Below, one piece after another: positions 1 to 7,019 of a stretch of DNA of 64,000 bases (within the stretch, counting starts at the first letter, position 1; every line of letters starts with the position of its first letter). The notes below the pieces were generated by a model that saw nothing but the letters and a program-made list of their open reading frames with translations, was not told where the DNA came from and did not search any database. The stretch comes from JAUSIF01 sp040901465 (GTDB lineage Bacteria > Pseudomonadota > Alphaproteobacteria > Rhizobiales > Xanthobacteraceae): the NCBI GenBank assembly GCA_040901465.1, contig JBBDYN010000012.1:1-64000 (forward strand), given 5' to 3'. Both the position numbers and the translations under genes were made by a program.

Positions 1-50
1 ATCGGGAGCGGCGCCCGCGAACGTGCCTCGCAAGCACGCGCTCGGGAGCC
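1..50. other. Left host flank of the prophage
   Basis: Host DNA to the left of the insertion. It is too short to show a gene. Rejoined with the right flank after 44638 and keeping one CCGGG, it recreates the empty target site. The right flank is also non-coding in appearance, so the phage probably inserted in an intergenic region. Confidence 0.7.
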
Positions 51-55
51 CCGGG
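51..55. repeat. Target-site duplication CCGGG, left copy
   Basis: CCGGG lies immediately before the first base of the prophage and is repeated exactly at 44634-44638, immediately after its last base. Mu-family transposition duplicates 5 bp of target, so this is the expected footprint of insertion. Confidence 0.85.
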
Positions 56-81
56 TGTGACGCGCAAGAACGAGTGTCACT
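56..81 (+). repeat. Left terminal transposase-binding site L1
   Basis: TGT, two variable bases, CGCGCAA, seven variable bases, then TGTCAC. The same pattern, inverted, ends the prophage at 44633. Its position at the exact terminus next to the target duplication identifies it as the outermost MuA-type site. Confidence 0.8.
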
Positions 82-356
82 CCGGGATCAGCCGGGAATG
101 TCCGGGAACGGGCGGGAAGCCGCGCAATGACGCGGTGTTTTGCAAGGAAGGCCGACAGCCCCCAAAAAAGCACGCGCGCAACATCATTGTCACCGGCCGG
201 CGCGAACTGGAGTGGAATCCTGAAATTCGGGGAGCGACGCGCGCGAAGTGGGACCGTTCAAGGATGCTTGAAGAGGGAGAGTCCCAGTTCGGATTCGCGG
301 CGTGGTCGGCATATCCCGCGTCGGCGCGCGCGGAACCGGGACAAAAACTGGGACTC
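82..356. other. Gene-free left end of the prophage with phased CGGGA repeats
   Basis: I see no convincing gene here. CGGGA occurs at 83, 93, 103 and 113, that is every 10 bp, one helical turn. A second transposase site lies at 176-194. A 13-bp inverted repeat (277-289 and 346-358) closes the region and overlaps the stop of the first leftward gene. The layout fits a transposition end with bound proteins. Confidence 0.55.
176..194 (+). repeat. Probable second transposase-binding site L2
   Basis: GCGCAA, six bases, TGTCACC: the core of the terminal sites in the same orientation as L1, about 115 bp inward, with a spacer one base shorter than in L1. Mu also has spaced L sites and clustered R sites. 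Confidence 0.55.
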
Positions 357-674
357 TCAATCCGCCGGAAAAGGCTGAAATCCGACCCGGGAATCGACGT
401 AGCTCGGCGCGGTGAGCGTCGCGCCCTTTCGGCCGCACCTGGTGCAGCGGGCGGCGTGGCGCAGCCGGTCGCTGGAAGCATCGTGTCCCCACCGGATGAT
501 CAGCGGCACGAGCGCAATCGGCGCGCGGTGGTGGCAGTCGATCCGGCGGCAATGGACCCAGAACCAGCAGCTCGTGCGGCGCAGCTCGCCGAGCGTCGGC
601 ACCGGCGGCAGCGGCTCCTTCGGCCGGCGCGGGCGCGGAGGCGGCTCGTCGTGCGGGTCGCCGCGGCGGCGCAT
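357..674 (-). CDS. Small zinc-ribbon-like conserved hypothetical protein
   Basis: 105 residues. The middle holds C-H-H followed by a conserved-looking run (IRWGHDASSD) and then C-x2-C (CTRCG), a pattern I recognise from short metal-binding proteins of unknown function in Rhizobiales. The N-terminal third is proline- and arginine-rich. The start lies one base after the stop of the gene at 676, so it is the last gene of the leftward repressor transcript. It may be an accessory gene expressed in lysogens. No enzyme motif is visible. Confidence 0.6.
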   Translation of the reverse strand: MRRRGDPHDEPPPRPRRPKEPLPPVPTLGELRRTSCWFWVHCRRIDCHHRAPIALVPLIIRWGHDASSDRLRHAARCTRCGRKGATLTAPSYVDSRVGFQPFPAD

Positions 675-675
675 G

Positions 676-1070
676 TCAGCGACCGCGGCGCCGTTCGACG
701 GCTTCGAGAAGCCGGTCGGTCGTCGTCTTTCCGTTCACTTTGACCGTGAACGCGCTTGCCAATTTCGGGTCGCCGTCGAGCGTGTCGTAGGCGCACTCGG
801 CCAGGCCGCGGATCGGCGTGCCGTAGACATTGGCGGCGTCGAACTCGAAGACGGCGACCGAGCGCACCGGCTTCCAGCCCTGTTGCCGGTGGAACGCGGC
901 GACGGCGTCGCTCTCGGCAGCTGCGATTGCGTGACGGCGATGCGCTTGTAGGTCGACGGCGAGCGCAGGGTGTCCCTGATCGCCTCGTCGCACGCCTTGA
1001 TGAACGGCGGGTCGAACGGCCAGCAGCCAGCGACCGCCGCGGCGGCGAACACGGCGCCCGCCCGCCTCAT
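676..1070 (-). pseudogene. Secreted or lipoprotein-like hypothetical gene with a frameshift
   Basis: The ATG at 1070 overlaps the repressor stop (ATGA). The first part has a hydrophobic N-terminus ending AVAGC, then a conserved-looking segment (FIKACDEAIRDTLRSP). At about 915-925 the coding sense moves to another frame, which continues as DAVAAFHRQQGWKP, then FEFDAANVYGTPIRGL to a stop at 676. One missing base around the QLP-to-ESD junction would join the halves into about 130 residues. It is either a sequencing error or a real inactivation. Function unknown. Confidence 0.6.
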
Positions 1071-1804
1071 GGCTTGCGGAAAACCCAACGCACCAGGCCG
1101 AGGATGCGTAGGTCGTCGCGGCCGAGGTGCACGACGAGCTCGTCGTAGCGGGGATTGTCGGGCGAGAGCTTGATCATGCCGTTGCCCGGCGTCTGCACCC
1201 GCCGCACGTGCAACATGCCTTCGAGCACGAGGACATAAATCCCGCTAGTCACCACACGGTCGAAGGTGCGGTCGACCAGCAAGAGATCCCCGTCGCCGAT
1301 CGTCGGCGTCATCGAGTCGCCGGCCGCCTCGATCATCTCGGTGCGGCCCGGGTCGATGCCGTGGCGCCGCAGCCAGTCGCTGCGGAAGGCGATGAATTCG
1401 GACTCCTCTTCCTGCACCGCCAAAGTCCCGTGGCCCGCGCTAGCCCGGACATCCAGGCGCGGGATCAAGGAAAATTCAGGCGCCAGACCGGGCCGCGCAG
1501 CCTGCGCCGAAGCAATGGTCTCGGGGTCGCCCAACGGCATCTCGTTTGTAAGCCCTGCCAGCCAATTCAAGCTTACGTTGCAGGCTCGGGCAATGATCGC
1601 GAGATCGTCGATCCCCGGCGTCGTCGGTTTCTTCGCCGTGAAATTCTGCAGCGTCCGCACCGGAATGCCGGTGAGGAGGCTGACCTCGGTGACGCCGCCG
1701 CAATGATCGTAGGCGGCCTTGAGCCGCTCGGCCGCGGTGGACGCCGCTTGCGCCCGTTCCGCACCTAATCTGGCGTCCCGCTCCCCGCGCGCTTGACTTG
1801 GCAT
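1067..1804 (-). CDS. Prophage repressor, S24/LexA-like with helix-turn-helix
   Basis: 245 residues. Residues 24-85 form an XRE-type helix-turn-helix (SLLTGIPVRTLQNF). The C-terminal half is an S24 peptidase fold with the catalytic serine in GDSMTPTIGDGD (Ser164) and a possible cleavage region near SAGHG (122-126). The position that normally holds the catalytic lysine, in the strand after GIYVL, is arginine 201 (HVRRVQ), so self-cleavage may be lost. It is transcribed away from the early operon, as Mu c is, and probably binds the palindrome at 1836-1854 to silence early genes. Confidence 0.9.
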   Translation of the reverse strand: MPSQARGERDARLGAERAQAASTAAERLKAAYDHCGGVTEVSLLTGIPVRTLQNFTAKKPTTPGIDDLAIIARACNVSLNWLAGLTNEMPLGDPETIASAQAARPGLAPEFSLIPRLDVRASAGHGTLAVQEEESEFIAFRSDWLRRHGIDPGRTEMIEAAGDSMTPTIGDGDLLLVDRTFDRVVTSGIYVLVLEGMLHVRRVQTPGNGMIKLSPDNPRYDELVVHLGRDDLRILGLVRWVFRKP

Positions 1805-1835
1805 GCCTATTCCGGCATCCTGACGCCCTGCAAAT

Positions 1836-1854
1836 CAGTTTGCACCGCAAACTG
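1836..1854. promoter_or_regulatory. Candidate operator between repressor and ner
   Basis: CAGTTTGC-ACC-GCAAACTG is a perfect palindrome with 8-bp arms in the 90-bp gap between the divergent repressor (start 1804) and Ner (start 1895). It is the obvious candidate for repressor or Ner binding controlling both promoters. I see no second copy nearby. Confidence 0.65.
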
Positions 1855-1894
1855 AAGAAAAACCGCCCTGGCGGGGGCGGCCGCGAGGCCGGGA

Positions 1895-2185
1895 ATGCCG
1901 ACGAAGTCAGGCTGGCACAGAGCCGACATCATCGCCGCGATCCACAAGAAGGGCTCGTCGCTGCGCCGGCTCGGCCGCGATCACGGCCTCGCCGAATCCA
2001 CGCTGAGCGCCGCCCTCTCGCAACCGCGCACCCCGTCCAACCGGATCATCGCGAACTTCCTGGGCCAGCCGCTGCACGCGCTCTGGCCGCAGTGGTTCCG
2101 CGCGGACGACGCGCTTCTCACCTCACCGACCAAGGCTGCCAGACGCGGGGTCCGGCCGTCGAGTCAAAAACGCAGGGCCGCTTAG
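1895..2185 (+). CDS. ner: Ner/SfsB-type winged DNA-binding regulator
   Basis: 96 residues. It opens with GWHRADIIAAIHKKG and continues SLRRLGRDHGLAESTLSAAL, the helix-turn-helix pattern of Mu Ner and Nlp/SfsB proteins, followed by PSNRIIANFLGQPLHALWP. Ner is the first early gene of Mu phages and turns down the early and repressor promoters after infection or induction. It is the first gene rightward of the operator and has a purine-rich ribosome site (AGGCCGGGA). The C-terminal tail is basic. Confidence 0.85.
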   Translation: MPTKSGWHRADIIAAIHKKGSSLRRLGRDHGLAESTLSAALSQPRTPSNRIIANFLGQPLHALWPQWFRADDALLTSPTKAARRGVRPSSQKRRAA

Positions 2186-2201
2186 ACAGGGGAGCCGGGG
2201 G

Positions 2202-2369
2202 ATGGGGGGACTTTTCCGACACCTTTTTACCGCCTCCGACGCGCCGCGCGACCGCGCAGGCCGGGCCATCGACCGCGGCACGCGGGTGCTCGTGCTGGTC
2301 GCGGTCCTGCTCTCTGCCGCGAACGCCGTCGTCTGGCTCCCGATCGTCCGCCTCGCGTGGGGGCAGTGA
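2202..2369 (+). CDS. Small single-span membrane protein
   Basis: 55 residues, starting MGGLFRHLF, with one hydrophobic stretch at about 31-48 (LVLVAVLLSAANAVVWL). A good AGGGGAG ribosome site precedes the ATG and the stop overlaps the next start (TGATG), so it is translated as part of the early operon. No family recognised. Confidence 0.6.
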   Translation: MGGLFRHLFTASDAPRDRAGRAIDRGTRVLVLVAVLLSAANAVVWLPIVRLAWGQ

Positions 2370-2782
2370 TGGCGCAGCTCGGCAAGATGTTCGCCGCCAC
2401 GCGCCCCGCTGCAAACTCGCTGCCGGTGGTCGCCGTCAACGTCGCCGGCGAGCTGCTCGAAATCGCCACGAAGCTTGACGTCGTGGGACCGACGCTCGCC
2501 GGCGCCCTGCGTCTCCACGCGGCCGAGCTCACGATCGCGGCGAAGGTCGCGCCGGCACCGGCGAATGCCGGCCTCGCGCAGCTGTGTGCCGCCGCGCTCG
2601 AAGCCCACGCCGAGATCAACGACCTGCGCAACGGTTTTCTCGACAACAGTTGCGTGCCGGACGAGTCCGGCGTGCCCGACCCGGCGACGCTCGATGCCAG
2701 GGACCGCGCGGAGCTCGACCGCCTCGACGCCATGCTCGCGCGGCTCGACGCGGCGATCAAAGCAACGGAGGGCGCGAAGTGA
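2369..2782 (+). CDS. Early-operon helical hypothetical protein
   Basis: 137 residues, mostly alanine- and leucine-rich helices (VAVNVAGELLEIATKL, AELDRLDAMLARLDAAI). The ATG at 2369 overlaps the upstream stop by one base and its own stop overlaps the next GTG. No motif or family recognised. It is supported by tight coupling and an uninterrupted conserved-style sequence. Confidence 0.6.
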   Translation: MAQLGKMFAATRPAANSLPVVAVNVAGELLEIATKLDVVGPTLAGALRLHAAELTIAAKVAPAPANAGLAQLCAAALEAHAEINDLRNGFLDNSCVPDESGVPDPATLDARDRAELDRLDAMLARLDAAIKATEGAK

Positions 2783-3072
2783 GCAGCAACACCGTTCGCG
2801 CCGAGGAATCCTTCGCCGCCGCCGCGTCGCGCGCCCGCCTGTCGCGCCAGCAGGCGGTGATGTTCGGCGTACTGCAGCGCGCCGCCGACGCGACGCCCGG
2901 ACGGTTCGTCAGCGGCCCCGATCTCGCCCGCGCGCTCGGCGTGAAAAAGGTCGGCGACCTCCGCCTCTATCTCGGCGTGAAGCTCCAGCGCGTCGGCATC
3001 ATCCTGGAGTCGAGGGGGGGGGCCGGCGGCGGCTTCCGTCTCGTGACGCCGCGGGCCGGGGGCGCGACGTGA
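2779..3072 (+). CDS. Small winged-helix-like early protein
   Basis: 97 residues, GTG start overlapping the previous stop (GTGA). RQQAVMFGVLQRAADA followed by GPDLARALGVKKVGDLRLYL and a glycine-rich hairpin ending GFRLVTPR resembles a winged helix. It is probably one of the many small DNA-binding proteins of this operon. No target can be inferred. Confidence 0.6.
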   Translation: MSSNTVRAEESFAAAASRARLSRQQAVMFGVLQRAADATPGRFVSGPDLARALGVKKVGDLRLYLGVKLQRVGIILESRGGAGGGFRLVTPRAGGAT

Positions 3073-3644
3073 GCCGCCGGCTGGCGTGCATCCTCCGGGC
3101 CGCGGCCTTCGCCGGCGCGTGGATGGCCGGGTCAAGCGCGGCCATGACAAGCGACCTGCGCGCGATCGTCACCGCCGCCGCCTTCGAGGCCGGCGTGCCC
3201 GTGCAGCTCGCGCACGCGGTCGTCACCGTCGAGAGCGGCTGGCAGCCGCACGTGCGCGGCGCGGCCGGCGAATACGGCCTGATGCAGATCAAGTGCCCGA
3301 CCGCGCGAGCGGTCGGCTTCACCGGGAACTGCGGCGCGCTTGCCGATCCCTCCTTCAATGCCCGCTTCGGGACCCGGTACCTGCGCCTCGCGCTGGACCG
3401 GGCGGGCAATGATTGGGCGCGCGCCGCCTCTTTATACAATCGCGGCGTTTACGCCGCGCCCGCCGTCACCGCCTATTCGCGCCTCGTCATGGGCGCGGCC
3501 AATCGCGGGGGCACCTCGGCCGGAAACGCGCCCGTTCAAGCGGTTTTGAAATTCCCCGGGCTCGCCCGGTTCAATTTCTGGTCCGCCGGCTCGAAGCCCG
3601 CGCCGGAGGCTCCCTTCGCCCAACCGATCGAAGGCGGCAGCTGA
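3069..3644 (+). CDS. Secreted lytic transglycosylase, SLT-like
   Basis: 191 residues, GTG start overlapping the previous stop. An N-terminal signal (about 1-25) is followed by a transglycosylase domain with the catalytic glutamate in TVESGWQP, then GEYGLMQIKCPTARAVGF and NARFGTRYLRLALDR, the usual SLT order. It cuts peptidoglycan glycan strands in the periplasm, perhaps during DNA entry or lysis; a place in the early operon is unusual for a lysis enzyme. A REP-like palindrome (3119-3148) forms part of the signal-peptide coding region. Confidence 0.8.
   Translation: MSRRLACILRAAAFAGAWMAGSSAAMTSDLRAIVTAAAFEAGVPVQLAHAVVTVESGWQPHVRGAAGEYGLMQIKCPTARAVGFTGNCGALADPSFNARFGTRYLRLALDRAGNDWARAASLYNRGVYAAPAVTAYSRLVMGAANRGGTSAGNAPVQAVLKFPGLARFNFWSAGSKPAPEAPFAQPIEGGS
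3119..3148. repeat. REP-like palindrome (family 1) inside the transglycosylase gene
   Basis: GTGGATGGCCGGGTCAAG followed by CGCGGCCATGAC. It matches, with small changes, the palindromes at 20900-20932 and in the host spacer at 44877-44963. Here it encodes the AWMAGSSAAM part of the signal peptide. Confidence 0.6.
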
Positions 3645-4105
3645 TGGCGAAACAGCCGCGCCGGGTCGTGACCGCCGAGAGCCTGCGCGAGTTCGCGTTC
3701 GGCGATCTCGTGCCGCGCTTTGCGCCCGAGCGCGTGCGCGCGGCGGGCGCGGCCGCCCGCATCGCGCGCGCCGTCTCGGCCGCGCTCGCCGACTGCGGCT
3801 TCGAGCGCGAAGCGGTGGCCGCGGAAATGACCGCCTACCTTGGCGAGGAAGTGTCGAAGGGAATGCTCGACGCCTACGCGAGCCAGGCGCGCGAGGGCCA
3901 CAACATCCCGGCGCACCGCCTGGGCGCGCTCGCCGTCATCACCGGCGACGCGCGGCTCCTGAACGTGGTGCTCGAAGGCACCGGCCTGATCGCAATTTCC
4001 GAACAGTACGCGGCGCTCCTGCGCCGCGAGCGCGCGGCCGAGCTGCGCGACGCGCTGCAATCCGAAGTCGAACAAGCCGACCGCGATTGGAGAAGCAAGA
4101 CGTGA
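3644..4105 (+). CDS. Early-operon regulator-like hypothetical protein
   Basis: 153 residues; the ATG overlaps the previous stop. Key stretches are YLGEEVSKGMLDAYASQ and HNIPAHRLGALAVITGD, then LLNVVLEGTGLIAI. The second stretch resembles phage CII-like regulators, in which a helix is followed by ALxxxTGD. Its place just before the ParB-like and transposase genes is consistent with regulation, but the assignment is only by resemblance. Confidence 0.6.
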   Translation: MAKQPRRVVTAESLREFAFGDLVPRFAPERVRAAGAAARIARAVSAALADCGFEREAVAAEMTAYLGEEVSKGMLDAYASQAREGHNIPAHRLGALAVITGDARLLNVVLEGTGLIAISEQYAALLRRERAAELRDALQSEVEQADRDWRSKT

Positions 4106-4734
4106 AGATCATCGACATGCTCGACGACGACTGGCGGCCCGGCGGCAACGCCGAGGCGCTGGTCGATCAGATCGCGGTGCGCCTGGCTGTGACGGCGCCG
4201 GTCGCGGTCGAGCGCGCGGCTTCACTCTGGGCCTGGAAACGTGTATACGAATCGAAGCACGGCAAGGACCGCGGCGGCGACCGCAAGTCGGCCGAGTTCA
4301 AAGCCAAGGATCAAAACGAAAAGTTTTCGTTTTGCTCCGTCGCCGCGCAGAGGCTCGGTCTCACCGAGCGCGCCATCCAGCTCGACGTTCAGCTCGCCGA
4401 GGATCTCGGCCCCGCCGACATGCGGCGGCTCTGGGACACCTGCATCGCGGATAACGGCGCGGCCCTGCGCACGTTCGCCGCGCTCGCGTCCGACGTGCGG
4501 GCGAAGGTCGTCGCGCGCTTCAAGCGGCAGCCGCACGCGTCCTGGAACGATCATCTGCTCTACCTCGACCTCAAGGCCGAGCGCGACTCCGAGGAAGCGG
4601 CGTACCGGCGGCTCGCGGACCTCTGGGCGTCGTCGAGCGCGCGCGTGCGCCGCCGCTTCCTGCTCGGCATCGGCGTGCCGGACAAGTCGATCGCGGGCGT
4701 CATGCAGCGGCTCAAGTCGAGGGCCGCAGCATGA
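4102..4734 (+). CDS. ParB/KorB-like DNA-binding protein
   Basis: 210 residues from GTG 4102, chosen because GGAGAAG lies 7 bases upstream and the start overlaps the previous stop. A basic segment (RGGDRKSAEF) is followed by FSFCSVAAQRLGLTERAIQLDV, a helix-turn-helix like that of ParB-type proteins. It lacks the ParB nuclease/CTPase N-terminal domain. It may bind phage DNA next to the transposition genes. The stop overlaps the transposase start. Confidence 0.6.
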   Translation: MKIIDMLDDDWRPGGNAEALVDQIAVRLAVTAPVAVERAASLWAWKRVYESKHGKDRGGDRKSAEFKAKDQNEKFSFCSVAAQRLGLTERAIQLDVQLAEDLGPADMRRLWDTCIADNGAALRTFAALASDVRAKVVARFKRQPHASWNDHLLYLDLKAERDSEEAAYRRLADLWASSSARVRRRFLLGIGVPDKSIAGVMQRLKSRAAA

Positions 4735-7019
4735 AGAGCTGGTTCACCGCCGCCGAGATCGCCGCGCTGCAGCTGCCGGGCGTGCCCACCACGAAGCGCA
4801 CGCTCAACCGCTTCGCGCGCCAGCAGGGGTGGCTCGACCGCGCCGAGCTCGTGCGGCCGCGGGCGGGGAACGGCGGCGGCCTAGAATTTCACCTGGACGC
4901 GTTGCCGCCGGCGGCGCGCTCGGCCTACGTCGCGCGCCATGTGCCGGCGATCGAAATCCCGGCGTCGATCGCGCGCGAGGCGGCGGGCGAGCCCGCGGCG
5001 GAAAATCTCACCGGCGCGGCGACCGACGCGCGTGACGCGCGGCTCGCGCTCCTCGTCACGGCCGAGCGCTTCGCCGCCGCCGCGGGCGTGCTGCGCAAGC
5101 GCGCCGACCGGCAATTCTGCGATGTTTATAATGCCGGCGCCCGAGCAGCCGCCGAAGGCGGCGTAGCGAACGGCGCCGCGCTTCAAATTGCTTCCTGGAT
5201 ACGCGCGGAGGTGAAGTCGCTCACCCCGCGCACGCTCGCGCGCTGGCGCGCGTTGCGCAAAGCCGGGAAGCTCTCGTCGCTCGCCGTCGACCGCGCGGCC
5301 GCCCGCCGCGGCACCGGCGTGCTCGACACGGCGAACGACGGCGCGGTCAAGACCTACATTCTCGCGCTGCTGGCGAAGCAGCCGCAGCTCACCGCGCACC
5401 ACATCAGGTCGCTCGTCGCGGATCGATTCTCGCCCGGCCTATCGGTCGGGCTCGCGGCCATTCCGGTCCCGCCGATCCGCACCTTTCAATACGCCTTGAA
5501 GGCGTGGCGGCACGAATACCGGAACGAGCTGCTGCTCGTGCGCGACCCGGACGGATTCAAGAGCCGCGCCCGCTTCGCCGCGCGCAATCTGCACCCGGCC
5601 GCGCGCGTGAACGAGCTCTGGCAGATCGACGCGTCGCCGGCGGACGTCATGACGACCGACGGCCGCCACTCGCTCTATCTCTGCGAGGACATCTATTCGC
5701 GGCGGCTCGTCGGCCTCGTCTCGAAGACCGCGCGCGCCCAGGCGGTCGGGTTGCTCGTGCGCAAGGCGATCATCGCCTGGGGCGTGCCCGAGTGCGTGCA
5801 GACCGATCGCGGGGCTGACTTTGTGGCACGTGAAACCCAGCGCCTGTTCGCGGCGCTCGGCGTCGAGCACGCCATGACCGCGCCGTTCAGCCCGGAGAAG
5901 AAGGGCCACGTCGAGCGCGCGATCGGCACGTTGCAGCGCGGCCTCATGCGCACGCTGCCGGGCTTCATCGGCCACTCGGTCGCCGACCGGAAGGTGATCG
6001 AGGGCCGCAAGGCGTTCGCCGCGCGGCTCGGCGAGTCGCCCGAGGACACGTTTCAGGTCGAGCTCACCGCGGCGGACCTGCAAGCCCGCGTCGACGAATG
6101 GTGCGAGCAGGTCTACGGCACCGCGCCGCACGCGGGCCTGAAGGGCATGACGCCGTTCGCGGCGGCCGCGACGTTCGCGGGCCAGCTGCGACGGATCGAG
6201 GACGTGCGCGCGCTCGACATGCTGCTCGCCGCCGTCGCCGGCAAGAACGGGCTCCGCACCGTCACGAAGTCCGGCATCCGCATCGGCCATTCCCACTATC
6301 TCGGCGGCTTCCTGGAAGTCGGCGCGACCGTGCTGGTGCGCATGGACCCGGGCGACCTCGGCCGCGCCTACGTCTTCACCGAGGACGGCGCGCGCTTCCT
6401 GGGCGAAGCGATCTCGCCCGATCTCGCCGGCATCGATCCGCAGCAGGCGATCCGCGCCGTGCGCGCCGAGCAGAAGCGCATCATCAGCGAGCGGCTCGAA
6501 GGCGCGCGGCGCGAGACGCGCAGGATCAAGGCGGGCGACTTCGCCGGCGCGATCGCGCGGCAGGCCGCGAAGGACGCGGGCAAGCTCGTGGAGTTTCCGC
6601 GCGCGATCCTTTCCAGCGATGACCGCGCTGGCCGCTCGCCGGAGCGGCTCGCCAGCGCGGTCGTGCCGCACGACACGCCCGAGCTCGCCGCCGCGCGCGA
6701 CGCGCAGCGCGGCGCGCCCGAGCCGTCGTTCAGCGACGACGTGCGGGCGCTGCACGCGGAAATGATGGCCGAAGCGTCGCGGACTGCACTCGTCGACGCT
6801 TCGGCGACGCGCGTCACGAAGCTGCGCGAGCAGGAAACCGCGCATCACCGCTACCGCCGCGCCTGCGCGCTCGAAGGCGCGCTCGCGCGCGGCGAGGAAG
6901 CAACCGCCGGCGATCTGCTGTGGCTCGGCGGCTACCGCGAAGGGTCCGAGTACCGCGCCTTCCGCAAGACCTACGGCGCGGACCACCACGACGAGACAAC
7001 TCAACGGAGCACATCATGA
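4731..7019 (+). CDS. DDE transposase, MuA type
   Basis: 762 residues, about 100 longer than Mu A. Residues 1-50 are a Mu-type HTH (WFTAAEIAAL, TKRTLNRFARQQGW). The catalytic core carries Asp300 (LWQIDAS), Asp359 (QTDRGADF) and Glu395 (GHVERAI), a DD58E35 arrangement. A Mu C-terminal beta-barrel follows. It binds the end sites listed here and performs strand transfer for integration and replicative transposition. The region 6769-6804 is an imperfectly tolerated palindrome (family 2) encoding AEASRTALVDAS. It overlaps the genes on both sides. Confidence 0.95.
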   Translation: MKSWFTAAEIAALQLPGVPTTKRTLNRFARQQGWLDRAELVRPRAGNGGGLEFHLDALPPAARSAYVARHVPAIEIPASIAREAAGEPAAENLTGAATDARDARLALLVTAERFAAAAGVLRKRADRQFCDVYNAGARAAAEGGVANGAALQIASWIRAEVKSLTPRTLARWRALRKAGKLSSLAVDRAAARRGTGVLDTANDGAVKTYILALLAKQPQLTAHHIRSLVADRFSPGLSVGLAAIPVPPIRTFQYALKAWRHEYRNELLLVRDPDGFKSRARFAARNLHPAARVNELWQIDASPADVMTTDGRHSLYLCEDIYSRRLVGLVSKTARAQAVGLLVRKAIIAWGVPECVQTDRGADFVARETQRLFAALGVEHAMTAPFSPEKKGHVERAIGTLQRGLMRTLPGFIGHSVADRKVIEGRKAFAARLGESPEDTFQVELTAADLQARVDEWCEQVYGTAPHAGLKGMTPFAAAATFAGQLRRIEDVRALDMLLAAVAGKNGLRTVTKSGIRIGHSHYLGGFLEVGATVLVRMDPGDLGRAYVFTEDGARFLGEAISPDLAGIDPQQAIRAVRAEQKRIISERLEGARRETRRIKAGDFAGAIARQAAKDAGKLVEFPRAILSSDDRAGRSPERLASAVVPHDTPELAAARDAQRGAPEPSFSDDVRALHAEMMAEASRTALVDASATRVTKLREQETAHHRYRRACALEGALARGEEATAGDLLWLGGYREGSEYRAFRKTYGADHHDETTQRSTS
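6769..6804. repeat. Palindromic element (family 2) inside the transposase gene
   Basis: Perfect 11-bp arms CCGAAGCGTCG / CGACGCTTCGG with a 14-base loop. The same arms and loop length occur outside coding sequence at 26584-26619 after the major head gene. Two copies in one phage suggest a mobile or recruited hairpin. Confidence 0.7.

Noticed and set aside
57..743. A rightward frame of 228 codons starting at the left end of the prophage
   Set aside because: It runs through the transposase site and antisense to two leftward genes, with no motif.
5439..7004. A leftward frame of about 520 codons opposite the transposase
   Set aside because: Antisense shadow of the DDE transposase; no motif and no ribosome site.
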